Positions 26,521-36,742 of a stretch of DNA of 64,000 nucleotides are shown piece by piece; within the stretch, counting starts at the first letter, position 1; each line of letters begins with the position of its first letter. The stretch comes from Rhodoferax sp. (GTDB lineage Bacteria; Pseudomonadota; Gammaproteobacteria; Burkholderiales; Burkholderiaceae_C), in contig NZ_JAQTWL010000003.1 in NCBI RefSeq assembly GCF_028689295.1, forward strand, positions 122,569 to 186,568. Reading direction: 5' to 3'. A program made the position numbers and the translations under genes. The notes beneath the pieces were generated by a model. That model did not search any database. It saw nothing but the letters and a program-made list of their open reading frames with translations, and was not told where the DNA came from.

Positions 26521-29040
26521 ATGAAAATCTCTTTTGTCGAATTGGGCTGGCGCTCGCTCACGCGTGATTTGCGCGCCGGTGAACTGCGCTTGCTGATGGT
26601 GGCCGTGACGCTGGCGGTGGCGGCGCTGACTGCGGTGGGCTTTTTCGCCGACCGGCTCAAGGGTGGTTTGCAGCGCGATGCGCGCCAGTTGATGGGCGGC
26701 GACGCGGTGGTGGTGGGCGACAACCCGATGCCTGAGGTGTTCCTGCAAAAAGCAGGCGCCCTGGGCTTGCAGCAGACCCAGCACATGAGCTTTCCCACCA
26801 TGGCGCGAGCGCCGGACACCGCGGGTGGCGCCATCAAGCTGGTGACGCTGAAAGTGGTGACTGAGGGCTATCCCTTGCGCGGGCGCTTGCGTGTGAGCGA
26901 GCAGCCAGACTCGAACGGCACCCTGACCAGCGACATTCCACAGCCCGGCCAGGCCTGGGTCGATGCCGCGTTGCTCGATGCGCTGGTTGTTCCGGTTGGG
27001 GGCGATCTGCTGCTGGGTGACAGCACCTTCAAGGTGACTCGCATCATCGTCAACGAGCCCGACCGGGGCGCGGGCTTCATGAATTTCTCGCCCCGCGTGA
27101 TGATCAACCAGGCCGATGTCCAAGCCACCGGCTTGATCCAGCCGGCCAGCCGCTTGCGTTACCGGCTCGCGGTGGCGGGCGAGGCGCGCGCGGTGAAAAG
27201 TTTTGTCGATTGGGCGCAAGCGCAGGTCGAGTCGCACGCCGTGCGGGGTGCCCGGGTGGAGGCGCTCGAAGGCGGCCGCCCCGAGCTCAGCACCACGCTC
27301 ACCCGCGCTGAAAAATTCCTGAACCTGGTGGCGCTGCTGGCGGCGTTGCTGAGTGCCGTGGCAGTCGCCCTGGCGGCGCGCAGTTTTGCCAGCAGCCACC
27401 TGGACGACTGCGCCATGCTGCGCGTGCTGGGCTTGCGCCAGCGCACCATTGCCGCCGCTTACACCTTTGAGTTTGTGCTGATCGGCCTGCTCGCCAGCGC
27501 CTTGGGCGTGCTGCTGGGTTTTACGGTGCATTACGGTTTTGTCGCGCTGCTCGCCGGCTTGGTGGATTCAGCCTTGCCTGCGGCCGGCATCTGGCCGGTG
27601 CTGTTCGGCATGGGCATGGGGCTGACGCTGCTGCTGGCTTTTGGCCTGCCGCCGGTGTTGCAGTTGGCCCAGGTGCCGCCGCTGCGCGTGATCCGTCGCG
27701 ACGTCGGCGGGCTCAAACCGGCGTCCCTCATGGTACTGGGCGTGGGTGTGGCGGGTTTTGCCGCCTTGCTGCTGGCCGCCAGCAGCGACCTTAAATTAGG
27801 ATTGATTGCCGTGGGCGGTTTTGCCGGGGCCACGCTGCTGTTCGCGGTCTTGAGCTGGCTGGCAGTCAAGCTGCTGCGCGTGAGCGTCAACGACGCCACC
27901 GCGCCCACGGCCGTGGTGCTCGCCACGCGGCAAATTGCGGCGCGCCCGGCCTTTGCCGTGGTGCAGGTGAGCAGCCTGGCCGTGGGTCTGCTCGCGCTGG
28001 TGTTGCTGGTGCTGTTGCGCACCGACCTGATCAGCAGCTGGCGCGCGGCCTCGCCACCCGGCGCGCCGAATCGCTTTGTCATCAACGTCATGCCCGAGCA
28101 GGGTCCTGACTTCACGCAGGCGCTCAAAAGCGCGGGTGTGGCGCAGTTCGACTGGTTCCCCATGATCCGCGGCCGTCTGGTGGCCATCAACGGGCGCAAC
28201 GTGAGCCCCGAGGATTACCCGGATGATCGCGCCCGGCGCCTGGTGGACCGCGAGTTCAACCTCTCGCACAGCGCCACCCAGCCCAACCAGAACGTGGTGG
28301 TGGCCGGGCGCTGGCAGGCCAATGAGGCGGGCGCCATCAGCGTGGAGGAGGGCATTGCCAAAACGCTGGGCCTCAAGCTCGGTGACAGCCTGAGCTTTGA
28401 CGTGGGCGGCCAGCAAACCGTGTCAAAAATCACCTCGCTGCGCAAGGTCGATTGGGCTTCGATGCGTGCCAACTTCTTTGTCATGTACCCGGTGGACACG
28501 CTCGAAGGTGTGCCTGCCACTTACATGAGCGCCTTCAAGGCGCCCGACACCAGGGGCTTCGATGCCGCGCTGGTGCGCCAGTTTCCCAACATCACTAGCG
28601 TTGACATGACCGCCACCATCGCCCAGGTGCAGCGCGTGCTCGACCAGGTGATCGGCGCGGTCGAATTCCTGTTTGCCTTCACCCTGGCTGCCGGTCTGGT
28701 GGTGCTGTTTGCCGCTGTGAGCGCCACGCGTGAGGAGCGCGCCCGCGAATTCGCCATCATGCGCGCCGTCGGTGCGCGCGCCAGCCTGCTGCGCCAGGTG
28801 CAGCGCATCGAGCTGGCCGGTGTCGGCCTGCTGGCGGGCTTTCTGGCCTCCATCGTCGCCAGCGCGGTGGGCTGGGCGCTGGCGCGCTACGTGTTCGAAT
28901 TCGACTGGGTGGTGTCATGGTGGGTGCCGCTGCTGGGCGCGCTGGCCGGTGCCGTGCTGGCGCTGGCCGCCGGCTGGTGGGGCCTGCGCGAGGTCTTGAG
29001 TCGCCCGGTGGTGCAGACGCTGCGCAATGCGGCGCAGTGA
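26521..29040 (+). CDS. FtsX-like ABC transporter permease (YbbP type)
   Basis: An 839-residue inner-membrane protein with two FtsX-type repeats. There is one N-terminal transmembrane helix (residues 25-45), a periplasmic domain, then three-helix blocks near 265-400, a second set around 410-510, another extracytoplasmic domain, and a final three-helix FtsX block (about 705-830) with AREFAIMRAVGA. This matches YbbP, the permease partner of the YbbA ATPase, a MacB-superfamily exporter of lipid-like substrates or a mechanotransmission complex. No ATPase gene adjoins it here. The ATG at 26521 is used over one 18 bases upstream for alignment with the family start. Confidence 0.88.
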   Translation: MKISFVELGWRSLTRDLRAGELRLLMVAVTLAVAALTAVGFFADRLKGGLQRDARQLMGGDAVVVGDNPMPEVFLQKAGALGLQQTQHMSFPTMARAPDTAGGAIKLVTLKVVTEGYPLRGRLRVSEQPDSNGTLTSDIPQPGQAWVDAALLDALVVPVGGDLLLGDSTFKVTRIIVNEPDRGAGFMNFSPRVMINQADVQATGLIQPASRLRYRLAVAGEARAVKSFVDWAQAQVESHAVRGARVEALEGGRPELSTTLTRAEKFLNLVALLAALLSAVAVALAARSFASSHLDDCAMLRVLGLRQRTIAAAYTFEFVLIGLLASALGVLLGFTVHYGFVALLAGLVDSALPAAGIWPVLFGMGMGLTLLLAFGLPPVLQLAQVPPLRVIRRDVGGLKPASLMVLGVGVAGFAALLLAASSDLKLGLIAVGGFAGATLLFAVLSWLAVKLLRVSVNDATAPTAVVLATRQIAARPAFAVVQVSSLAVGLLALVLLVLLRTDLISSWRAASPPGAPNRFVINVMPEQGPDFTQALKSAGVAQFDWFPMIRGRLVAINGRNVSPEDYPDDRARRLVDREFNLSHSATQPNQNVVVAGRWQANEAGAISVEEGIAKTLGLKLGDSLSFDVGGQQTVSKITSLRKVDWASMRANFFVMYPVDTLEGVPATYMSAFKAPDTRGFDAALVRQFPNITSVDMTATIAQVQRVLDQVIGAVEFLFAFTLAAGLVVLFAAVSATREERAREFAIMRAVGARASLLRQVQRIELAGVGLLAGFLASIVASAVGWALARYVFEFDWVVSWWVPLLGALAGAVLALAAGWWGLREVLSRPVVQTLRNAAQ

Positions 29041-29042
29041 TC

Positions 29043-29060
29043 AGACCATTTAAGTGGTCT
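29043..29060 (+). repeat. Inverted repeat between permease and toxin-antitoxin genes
   Basis: AGACCA and TGGTCT are perfect arms around TTTAAG, followed by TTTTGTT. It starts two bases after the permease stop, so it may be a weak terminator. It also sits about 47 bases upstream of the antitoxin start, where a Phd/YefM-type autoregulator would bind. Sequence alone cannot separate the two roles. Confidence 0.5.
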
Positions 29061-29106
29061 TTTGTTAACATCAGGCTCACATCACACCACGCACAGGAAC
29101 ACCGAC

Positions 29107-29421
29107 ATGGACGCTGTACTCGCGGAAACCTCGATAGGCATCACCGAACTCAAGAAAAACCCGTCGGCCGTGATCCGCGATGCCGGTGCTGACACCGTGG
29201 TAATTCTTCATCACAACAAACCCTCGGCCTACCTGGTGCCCGCTCGCAGTTACGAAGCATTGATGGATGTGCTGGACGACCTGCAGTTGCTGCCTGTGGT
29301 GCGAGAGCGCATGGCAGCCTGGCAAGCCGACCCGGACAAGGTCATCGACGTCAGTCGTGAGGAACTTGAAAAAATTGCGCGTGATGTGCCAAAGCGCGCT
29401 GCCAGGGCCGCGGGCAAATGA
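29107..29421 (+). CDS. Phd/YefM-family antitoxin (StbD type)
   Basis: A 104-residue antitoxin with the family start SIGITELKKNPSAVI and the strand VVILHHNKPSAYLVPARSYEAL, which forms the DNA-binding Phd fold. A C-terminal acidic and helical tail (DVSREELEKIARDVPK) would wrap the toxin. It probably represses its own promoter and neutralises the RelE-like protein encoded 27 bases downstream. The ATG at 29107 is preferred over an upstream in-frame start at 29062 because homology begins there and an AGGAAC lies ahead. A palindrome at 29043-29060 is a candidate operator. Confidence 0.86.
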   Translation: MDAVLAETSIGITELKKNPSAVIRDAGADTVVILHHNKPSAYLVPARSYEALMDVLDDLQLLPVVRERMAAWQADPDKVIDVSREELEKIARDVPKRAARAAGK

Positions 29422-29448
29422 TGCAAGTTGCCGCGTAGCACCTGCCGC

Positions 29449-29745
29449 ATGACCCGCTACCGCCTGCAGTTCTTGCCCGAGGCCAAGGCCGAGTGGGACA
29501 AGCTCGACGGCAGCATTCGCCAGCAATTTTCCAAGGTTTTGCTACGCCGTCTGGACAACCCGCGTGTGCCGGCGGCGGCACTCACAGCCATGCCGGACTG
29601 CTACAAGATCAAACTGCGCAGCGCGGGCTTCAGGCTGGTGTACCAGGTCATGGACGACAAATTGCTGTTGCTCACGATTGCCGTGGGCAGACGAGACAAG
29701 AGCGCGGTCTATGATTTGGCCAAGCTGCGCATGACAGCAAAATAA
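29449..29745 (+). CDS. RelE/StbE-family toxin (mRNA interferase)
   Basis: A 98-residue toxin of the RelE/ParE superfamily. By family it cleaves mRNA in the ribosomal A site when its antitoxin is degraded. Visible features are the N-terminal YRLQFLPEAKAEWDKLD, the central CYKIKLRSAGFRLVYQVMD with the basic strand, and VGRRDKSAVYDLAKLR at the end. The start at 29449 (MTRYRLQF) is chosen; a TTG seven codons upstream is unlikely. The gene appears intact and pairs with the antitoxin upstream. Confidence 0.87.
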   Translation: MTRYRLQFLPEAKAEWDKLDGSIRQQFSKVLLRRLDNPRVPAAALTAMPDCYKIKLRSAGFRLVYQVMDDKLLLLTIAVGRRDKSAVYDLAKLRMTAK

Positions 29746-29756
29746 CCAGGGCCACC

Positions 29757-29891
29757 ATGAGTCAAATTCTCATCAACGACTACCTCAAGCAGCTCGACAT
29801 CATCAAAAAGGCGAGCGGCAGCCAGCGCGAGACCGCCGTGAGCGTGGAGACGGTCAAGCTGGTGGAAGCGATGAAGGCGGCCAGGCGCTAG
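29757..29891 (+). pseudogene. 44-codon remnant resembling the N-terminus of a restriction-modification or helicase protein
   Basis: A short frame begins 12 bases after the toxin stop. Its first 25 residues (ILINDYLKQLDIIKKASGS then QRETAV) resemble the N-terminus of large Type ISP/IIG-like restriction-methylation proteins. After that the expected continuation is missing and only SVETVKLVEAMKAARR follows. An internal deletion joining both ends of a large gene would explain this. The family match is from memory and is short, so a genuine small protein cannot be excluded; GGGCCACC ahead of the ATG is a weak ribosome site. Confidence 0.4.
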
Positions 29892-29926
29892 TGGCAACGA
29901 CTGGAAAAGAAGGACTACAAATCACC

Positions 29927-30367
29927 ATGACGATGAACATTGCAGAAAAACCCGCTTTCGACACCCCATTCGAGTGGATCGGTGGCGAAGAACCAGTGCA
30001 CGCACTGGTCGAGCGTTTTTATGACCTGATGGACCTGGAGCCCGGTTACGCTGAATTGCGGGTGGTGCACGGCAGTCTGCTGGACGACGCGCGGCAAAAG
30101 CTGTTCTGGTTTTTGTGCGGCTGGCTCGGCGGGCCGCAATACTACACCGACCGTTTTGGTCACCCGCGCCTGAAGGCCCGGCACATGCCGTTCAAGATTG
30201 GCGTGGTCGAGCGCGACCAGTGGCTGGCCTGCATGGATCAGGCGATGGTTGAAACCGGGGTGCCCCCGGAGTTGCGCGAACGGCTGAACAAGTCGTTTTA
30301 TCAGACGGCAGACTGGATGCGCAACCAGCCGGAAGCGCAAAAAATGCCGAATTTTTCAGGACCTTGA
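29927..30367 (+). CDS. Group II truncated haemoglobin
   Basis: A 146-residue 2-on-2 globin that would bind haem and react with O2 or NO in the cytoplasm. It shows the B-helix FYDLMD, the segment KLFWFLCGWLGGPQYYTDRFG, the proximal histidine in LKARHMPFKI and the group II tryptophan G8 in RDQWLACM. The start is ATG 29927, with another Met two codons later as a near-equal alternative. It is followed by a tRNA gene with its own -10-like TAGAAT at 30403-30408. There is no reductase domain or partner next to it. Confidence 0.92.
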   Translation: MTMNIAEKPAFDTPFEWIGGEEPVHALVERFYDLMDLEPGYAELRVVHGSLLDDARQKLFWFLCGWLGGPQYYTDRFGHPRLKARHMPFKIGVVERDQWLACMDQAMVETGVPPELRERLNKSFYQTADWMRNQPEAQKMPNFSGP

Positions 30368-30418
30368 GCGCTGCCATGGGCAAAAGAGCCGGGTTTCGTT
30401 GCTAGAATATGCAGCTTA

Positions 30419-30495
30419 GCGGCTGTAGCTCAGTTGGATAGAGTATCTGGCTACGAACCAGAGGGTCGTGGGTTCAATTCCTGCCAGCCGCACCA
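30419..30495 (+). tRNA. tRNA-Arg (anticodon ACG)
   Basis: A full cloverleaf can be folded. The acceptor arms GCGGCTG (30419-30425) and CAGCCGC (30485-30491) pair fully, the anticodon arm TCTGG/CCAGA closes the loop CTACGAA with anticodon ACG, and the T-arm contains GGTTCAATTCC. CCA is encoded at 30493-30495. The first base would be converted to inosine by TadA to read CGU, CGC and CGA. A strong terminator follows directly. Confidence 0.97.
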
Positions 30496-30504
30496 AACGA
30501 ATCA

Positions 30505-30534
30505 CCCCAGAACAGAGATGTTCTGGGGTTTTTT
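30505..30534 (+). terminator. Rho-independent terminator of the tRNA-Arg gene
   Basis: A perfect 10-bp stem, CCCCAGAACA with TGTTCTGGGG, closes a GAGA tetraloop and is followed by six T residues, ten bases after the encoded CCA. Confidence 0.93.
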
Positions 30535-30562
30535 CGTTTTAAGGCTTAATTTTGGCTAAAAC

Positions 30563-31213
30563 TCACGCCCTCGCCGCCATCAGCAGCACCACCAGCGCGC
30601 CGGCGCCGCCATCGGCCGGTTTGGCCTGCACAAAGGCCAGCACCTCGTTCTTTTGCACCAGCCAACTGTGCACGCGGCTTTTCAAAACAGGCGCTTTGCC
30701 GGGAGAGCCCAGGCCTTTGCCGTGCACCACGCGCACGCAGCGGATGCCCTGTTTGTGCGCCTCACGGATGAAGATGCTCAGGGCTTCGCGGGCGTCGTCG
30801 CGGCGCAGGCCGTGCAGGTCGATCTGGCGCTGGATGCTCCAGTCGCCGCGGCGCAGCTTGCGCGTCACATCGACGCCAATGCCGGGGCGGCGAAAACTCA
30901 GGTGCTCGTCGCATTCGAGCAGTGTCGAGACATCGAACTCGTCGCTGATGGCTTCTTTCAGTACTTCTTTTTCATCGCGCTGGTACTGCATGGCCTGCGG
31001 CAGTTTTGGCTTGAGGGCGTGGTGCAGCTTGCGCTTGTCAGCCAGCGGTTTGACAGCACCCGCTGCCCGGGTGAACAAGTCTTTGTCGCTGGCGGCCTGC
31101 TTGACCGCCTTGACCTCCTGGCTGGCTTGCAGCGTACGCAGTTGAGCCTGCTCGGCAATGGCGCGCTTGACCACTTTCAGGTCGCCCAGTGTCTTGACCT
31201 TGACCGGCTTCAC
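30563..31213 (-). CDS. Smr-domain protein (putative endonuclease)
   Basis: A 216-residue protein with a C-terminal Smr domain: the DLHG box in [16 protein letters not shown] and the HGKG box in [18 protein letters not shown]. The N-terminal ~110 residues are charged and helical. Stand-alone Smr proteins are related to the nicking domain of MutS2, and some members have nuclease activity. The start overlaps the radC stop by four bases, so both are made from one minus-strand message. Confidence 0.88.
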   Translation of the reverse strand: MKPVKVKTLGDLKVVKRAIAEQAQLRTLQASQEVKAVKQAASDKDLFTRAAGAVKPLADKRKLHHALKPKLPQAMQYQRDEKEVLKEAISDEFDVSTLLECDEHLSFRRPGIGVDVTRKLRRGDWSIQRQIDLHGLRRDDAREALSIFIREAHKQGIRCVRVVHGKGLGSPGKAPVLKSRVHSWLVQKNEVLAFVQAKPADGGAGALVVLLMAARA

Positions 31214-31911
31214 AGCAGCCCCCGCTCTGCCATGCTCAGCGCCTCGCCCGGGGCCACGATGACGTGGTCGAGCACGCGCACGTCGATCAGCGCCAGCGTG
31301 GTCTTGAGGGTCTGCGTCAACATCTCGTCGGCTCTTGATGGCTGCACCGAGCCGCTCGGGTGGTTGTGCGACAGCACCACGGCGCTGGCCTGGTGTTTCA
31401 GCGCCAGCAGCACTACCTCACGCGGATAGACGCTGGTCTGCGTCAAGGTGCCCAGAAACATTTCGTCATACGACACCAGCCGGTTTTGCACGTCGAGAAA
31501 CAGCACCGCAAACACTTCCTGCTGGCGCGCTGCCAGTTTCAGTTGCAAAAATTGCTTGACGGCGTCCGGCGTGGCAAAAACGGTGCGCTCCTGCAGTCGC
31601 TGCGACAGCGCGCGGCGGGCCAGCTCCAGCACGGCCAGCAGTTCGGAGCGCTTGGCCGGGCCCAGGCCCTTGACCGGCTTGAGGTCTTCGGCGGTGGCGT
31701 TGAGCAGGCCGGCAATGCCGTCAAAACCGTTTTGGCCGTCGGCGCCGGGCTTGATGTCGAGCAGCTCCCGCGCCAGTTGAAACACGCCCTTGCCCTTGAT
31801 GCCGGTGCGCAGCAGCAGCGCCAGCAGCTCCACATCGCTCAACGCGGCGGGGCCGCGCGCCAGCATTTTTTCACGCGGGCGGGCATCGGGGGGCAGGTCT
31901 TTGAGGGGCAT
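31210..31911 (-). CDS. radC: RadC family JAMM-motif protein
   Basis: A 233-residue protein with an N-terminal helix-hairpin-helix-like region ([20 protein letters not shown]) and a C-terminal Mov34/MPN metal-binding domain. The domain's JAMM ligands lie in [18 protein letters not shown], the H-x-H-x10-D motif. The cellular role is uncertain; the old DNA-repair name of E. coli RadC came from a recG allele. It overlaps the downstream smr gene by ATGA and is divergent from slpA-ispH with a gap of about 70 bases. Confidence 0.93.
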   Translation of the reverse strand: MPLKDLPPDARPREKMLARGPAALSDVELLALLLRTGIKGKGVFQLARELLDIKPGADGQNGFDGIAGLLNATAEDLKPVKGLGPAKRSELLAVLELARRALSQRLQERTVFATPDAVKQFLQLKLAARQQEVFAVLFLDVQNRLVSYDEMFLGTLTQTSVYPREVVLLALKHQASAVVLSHNHPSGSVQPSRADEMLTQTLKTTLALIDVRVLDHVIVAPGEALSMAERGLL

Positions 31912-31982
31912 GGTGCGGCTTTTACAATGTGACCCAGTTTATGCCAGCCACCATTACCGCACCCTTGCACCACAGGAACTTC

Positions 31983-32447
31983 ATGACAAGCAGCAGCGCC
32001 ACGATCCAACCCGGTTCCTTTTTGACCCTGCACTACCGCCTGAGCGGCCCGGCTGGCGATGTGGTCAACACCTTTGCAGCCGCGCCCGCCACGCTCACCC
32101 TGGGCACCGGTGAGCTCGCGCCCGCTCTGGAGGCGCGCCTGATCGGACTGGCCGAGGGCGTTCGCACCACCCTGGAACTGCCCTCCGGCGAGGTGTTCGG
32201 TCCGCGCAGCCCCGACATGCTGCAGTGGATGGCGCGCAAGGAACTCACCGAACTCGGTGCCGCCGATGAAAGCTACGCGGTGGGCGATGTGGTCAAGTTC
32301 GCCACGCCGGACGGCCAGGGTGAATTTGCCGGCGTGATCGTGGACTTTCGCAGCGACGCGCAGGGCGAGGCGGTGCGCTTTGACTTCAACCATCCGCTGG
32401 CGGGCCATCCGGTCACGTTCGAAGTCCAGGTGATCGGGGTCCTATGA
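31983..32447 (+). CDS. slpA: SlpA-type FKBP peptidyl-prolyl isomerase
   Basis: A cytoplasmic prolyl isomerase/chaperone of 154 residues. The FKBP fold is recognised from [19 protein letters not shown], the [16 protein letters not shown] loop and the inserted IF-like domain, ending with [18 protein letters not shown], the SlyD/SlpA signature. There is no His-rich tail as in SlyD. The ATG at 31983 was chosen where homology starts. The stop overlaps the ispH start by four bases, the conserved slpA-ispH arrangement of Gammaproteobacteria and Betaproteobacteria. Confidence 0.93.
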   Translation: MTSSSATIQPGSFLTLHYRLSGPAGDVVNTFAAAPATLTLGTGELAPALEARLIGLAEGVRTTLELPSGEVFGPRSPDMLQWMARKELTELGAADESYAVGDVVKFATPDGQGEFAGVIVDFRSDAQGEAVRFDFNHPLAGHPVTFEVQVIGVL

Positions 32448-33403
32448 ACCAACAAGCGGGTCTGGAGGTGCTGCTGGCCGAGCCGCGCGGCTTTTGTGCC
32501 GGCGTGGACCGCGCCATCGAGATTGTGGAGCGCGCGCTGGCCAAGTTTGGCGCGCCCATTTATGTGCGCCATGAAATTGTGCACAACACCTATGTGGTCA
32601 ATGACCTGAAGGCCAAGGGCGCGATTTTTATTGAGGATCTGGATGACGTGCCCAAGGGCGCCACGCTGGTTTTTTCGGCCCATGGTGTGAGTCTGGCGGT
32701 GCAACATGATGCCACCGCGCGCGGCTTTCGTGTCTTCGATGCCACCTGCCCGCTGGTGACCAAAGTGCATGTGGAAGTGGCCAAGCTGGCCAAAGAGGGC
32801 TATGAGTTCATCATGATCGGCCACAAGGGCCACCCCGAGGTGGAAGGCACCATGGGCCAGCTGGAGCGCGGCATTCACCTGGTGGAAGACGTGGCGGACG
32901 TGGCGCGCATCCAGCCGGCGCAGACAGCCAGGTTGGCCGTGGTGACGCAAACCACCCTCAGCGTCGATGACGCGGCGGCCATTGCCGCGGCCATCAAGAC
33001 GCGCTTTCCCAACGTGCGCGAACCCAAGCAGCAAGACATTTGCTACGCCACGCAAAACCGCCAGGACGCCGTCAAGCTGATGAGCTCGCAGGTGGATGTG
33101 GTGGTGGTGGTGGGCAGCCCCACCAGTTCCAACAGCAACCGCCTGGCCGAAGTGGCGCGCAAGCTGGGCACGCCCGGCTACATGGTCGATAACGCAGACG
33201 ATGTGCAGCCGCAGTGGTTTGCGGGCTGCCAGCGCGTGGGCCTGACCGCCGGCGCGTCAGCCCCTGAAATTCTGGTGGCGCAGGTGATCAACCGCCTGAA
33301 GGCGCTGGGCGCCGTGTCGGTGCAGCGCATGCCGGGCGACCCCGAGAGCGTCAAGTTTCCGCTGCCCAAGGGCTTGCGGCTGGATCAGAATGAAGCCGAT
33401 TAA
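32444..33403 (+). CDS. ispH: 4-hydroxy-3-methylbut-2-enyl diphosphate reductase
   Basis: Last step of the MEP isoprenoid pathway, making IPP and DMAPP. The three cysteines that hold the [4Fe-4S] cluster are in [11 protein letters not shown] (C18), [11 protein letters not shown] and [11 protein letters not shown]. The substrate-binding histidines are in RHEIVHN and IGHKGHPE, and the catalytic E is in HPEVEGT. The full length of 319 residues is normal. It is coupled to slpA upstream; a dispersed repeat begins ten bases after the stop. Confidence 0.97.
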   Translation: MNQQAGLEVLLAEPRGFCAGVDRAIEIVERALAKFGAPIYVRHEIVHNTYVVNDLKAKGAIFIEDLDDVPKGATLVFSAHGVSLAVQHDATARGFRVFDATCPLVTKVHVEVAKLAKEGYEFIMIGHKGHPEVEGTMGQLERGIHLVEDVADVARIQPAQTARLAVVTQTTLSVDDAAAIAAAIKTRFPNVREPKQQDICYATQNRQDAVKLMSSQVDVVVVVGSPTSSNSNRLAEVARKLGTPGYMVDNADDVQPQWFAGCQRVGLTAGASAPEILVAQVINRLKALGAVSVQRMPGDPESVKFPLPKGLRLDQNEAD

Positions 33404-33413
33404 GCAAAAATAT

Positions 33414-34861
<1,448 letters not shown>

Positions 34862-34869
34862 AAAAACAT

Positions 34870-34947
34870 CGTCATTGCGAACGCAGTGAAGCAATCCATG
34901 ATTTCTGAATCCATGGACTGCCGCGTCGCTGACGCTCCTCGCAGTGA
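34870..34947 (+). repeat. CGTCATTGCGA-type dispersed repeat, copy 3
   Basis: It begins eight bases after the serS stop with CGTCATTGCGAACGCAG and ends with CTCGCAGTGAC. It has the same orientation as copy 2 on the other side of serS. The right arm carries a short internal expansion (GTCGCTGACGCTCC). Confidence 0.85.
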
Positions 34948-34959
34948 CGCTTTACGCTT

Positions 34960-35496
34960 ATGCCTAGCCCGCAGCTCATCTGCCTGATTGGTGCCGAGTG
35001 CACCGGCAAAACCACGCTGGCCCAGGCCTTGGCGGCGCATTTCGGCGGGCTGTGGGTGCCAGAACAGTTGCGCGACTTTTGTGACCTGCAGGGCCGCACG
35101 CCCAGGATGGACGAACAAGGCGCCATCATGCGGGCCCAGTTCGAGCGGGAAGAGCAGGTGGCTGCACAGGCCCTGCAAACAGGCTGTGCTTATGTGTTTT
35201 GCGACAGCCCGCCGCTGCTCACCGCCGTTTACAGCGACTTTTATTTCTCGGACCCGTCACTCTTCGACTGCGCCCACGCCTTGCACGCACGCTACGCGCT
35301 GACGCTGGTTTTGTCGCCCGACCTGCCATGGCAGCCCGACGGCTTGCAGCGCGCCAGCGAAGTGGTGCGCGCCGCGGTTCACAGCCGTATCCAGCATGCG
35401 CTGCAAGCCATGCACATGCCACAGATCGAGGTGGCCGGCCTGCATGAAGCGCGATTGCAGGCGGGGATCGAAGCGGTGGAGACGCTGACCTGCTGA
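34960..35496 (+). CDS. P-loop ATPase/kinase of the NadR-like AAA_28 type
   Basis: A 178-residue protein with Walker A GAECTGKTT at residues 11-19, a Walker-B-like strand AYVFCDSPPLL near residue 75, and a lid region rich in Arg and His. It resembles the kinase half of NadR and related small-molecule kinases. The substrate cannot be told. It is followed after 33 bases by the TPP riboswitch of thiBPQ on the same strand, which suggests but does not prove a link to thiamine or another vitamin. The start ATG 34960 lies 12 bases after a dispersed repeat and no clear ribosome site is visible. Confidence 0.7.
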   Translation: MPSPQLICLIGAECTGKTTLAQALAAHFGGLWVPEQLRDFCDLQGRTPRMDEQGAIMRAQFEREEQVAAQALQTGCAYVFCDSPPLLTAVYSDFYFSDPSLFDCAHALHARYALTLVLSPDLPWQPDGLQRASEVVRAAVHSRIQHALQAMHMPQIEVAGLHEARLQAGIEAVETLTC

Positions 35497-35529
35497 GCCT
35501 TGGCTCCGCCTCATTACAATGGCGGCCTC

Positions 35530-35601
35530 ACCGGGGGTGTCCGTTGCAAGACGGACTGAGACAGTCCCCACACCTGATCTGGATCATGCCAGCGTAGGGA
35601 G
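35530..35601 (+). promoter_or_regulatory. TPP (THI-box) riboswitch upstream of thiBPQ
   Basis: The conserved elements occur in the right order: CCGGGGGTG at the P1/P2 side, the CTGAGA box of the pyrimidine-binding arm within a short P3 hairpin, then ACACCTGATCTGGATCATGC and the closing AGCGTAGGGA. It lies about 80 bases ahead of the thiB start. In Proteobacteria such elements reduce translation or transcription of thiamine genes when thiamine pyrophosphate is abundant. Confidence 0.95.
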
Positions 35602-35682
35602 CGTGAAGGTTCGAGCTCAGCCGCCTGCCGGTTTTGCTTTTCACCCAGCGCATCTTGCGCTGGCGCATTGAAAGGCCTTGCC

Positions 35683-36705
35683 ATGAACCGTCGTCTGTTT
35701 GCCCTCGTCGCCACCGCGCTGGCGGCTTTGTCTGTGTCAACCCAAACCCTGGCGGCCGATGAACTGCGCGTCATGGTGCACAGTTCGTTTGCCCTGCCCA
35801 AGCCCCTGTTGGCGCAGTTCGAGGCTCAGAACAACCTCAAGCTGGCGATCATCAAGGGTGGTGATGCCGGTGAGATGCTCAACAAACTCATTCTGACGCG
35901 CGCCCAGCCCGTGGCCGACGCGGTGTTCGGCATTGACAACACGCTGGTCGGCAAGGCGCTGGCGGCCGGTGTGCTGGAGCCAAGCTTGCCCCAGGCCGCG
36001 AATGCGGCCGATGCCCAGCTGGGCACGGCGCTGGCCGCCGTGGACTATGGTTTTGTCACGCTCAACTACGACAAGGCGGCGGTGGCCAAGGGCGGCATGG
36101 CTTTGCCCACTACATTGCAGGAGCTGACGCTGCCCGCCTACAAGGGCTGGCTGGTCACGCCCAACCCGGCCACCAGCAGCACCGGCTATGCCTTCATGCT
36201 GGCCACCATCTCAAGCATGGGTGAGGAGCCAGCCTTTGCCTGGTGGGGGCAGATGCGCGCCAACGGCCTGAAAGTGGTGAAGGGCTGGAGCGAAGCCTAT
36301 TACACCGACTTTGCCCGCAACAAGGGTGCCTATCCGCTGGTGGTGAGCTATGCCACCAGCCCGGCAGCCGAGGTGTTTTACAGCAAGGAAAAAATCACCG
36401 AGTCCCCCACCGCCAGCCTGAATCTCAAGGGCGGCGTCTTTCGTCAGGTGGAAGGTGTGGGCCTGGTCAGGGGCGGCGGCCAGCGTGCCGCAGCGCTGAA
36501 ATTTGTCGATTTCATGCGCTCTGGGCCAGTGCAGCAAGCCCTGCAGACCGAGATGTGGATGTACCCGGCCCAAATCGGCACCGCGCGCGCCGAGGTCATG
36601 CGCCATGCCGTCGAGCCCACCGCCTTCGAAGCCCCGGCCGCGCATGTGATGGCCAGCCAGGGAGCCGCGTGGGTGGCACGCTGGACCAAGGTGGTGCTCA
36701 AATAA
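35683..36705 (+). CDS. thiB: Thiamine ABC transporter substrate-binding protein
   Basis: Periplasmic binding protein for thiamine and its phosphates. The 340-residue protein has a signal peptide (cleavage near TLAADE at about residue 24) and the ThiB fold: GGDAGEMLNKLILTR, DAVFGIDNTL, YDYGFV-like AAVDYGFVTLNYDK and ARNKGAYPLVVSYATSPA. The ATG at 35683 is chosen over one five codons earlier because the signal peptide starts there. It is controlled by the TPP riboswitch. A repeat element separates it from thiP. Confidence 0.94.
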   Translation: MNRRLFALVATALAALSVSTQTLAADELRVMVHSSFALPKPLLAQFEAQNNLKLAIIKGGDAGEMLNKLILTRAQPVADAVFGIDNTLVGKALAAGVLEPSLPQAANAADAQLGTALAAVDYGFVTLNYDKAAVAKGGMALPTTLQELTLPAYKGWLVTPNPATSSTGYAFMLATISSMGEEPAFAWWGQMRANGLKVVKGWSEAYYTDFARNKGAYPLVVSYATSPAAEVFYSKEKITESPTASLNLKGGVFRQVEGVGLVRGGGQRAAALKFVDFMRSGPVQQALQTEMWMYPAQIGTARAEVMRHAVEPTAFEAPAAHVMASQGAAWVARWTKVVLK

Positions 36706-36742
36706 ACATACACCATGGACAACCATCGGCCCGACGGCGGAG

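Noticed and set aside
26158..27531. A 457-codon minus-strand frame spanning fdhD, the repeat and the permease start
   Set aside because: It crosses two plus-strand genes and a repeat, and reads as low-complexity His/Gln-rich sequence.
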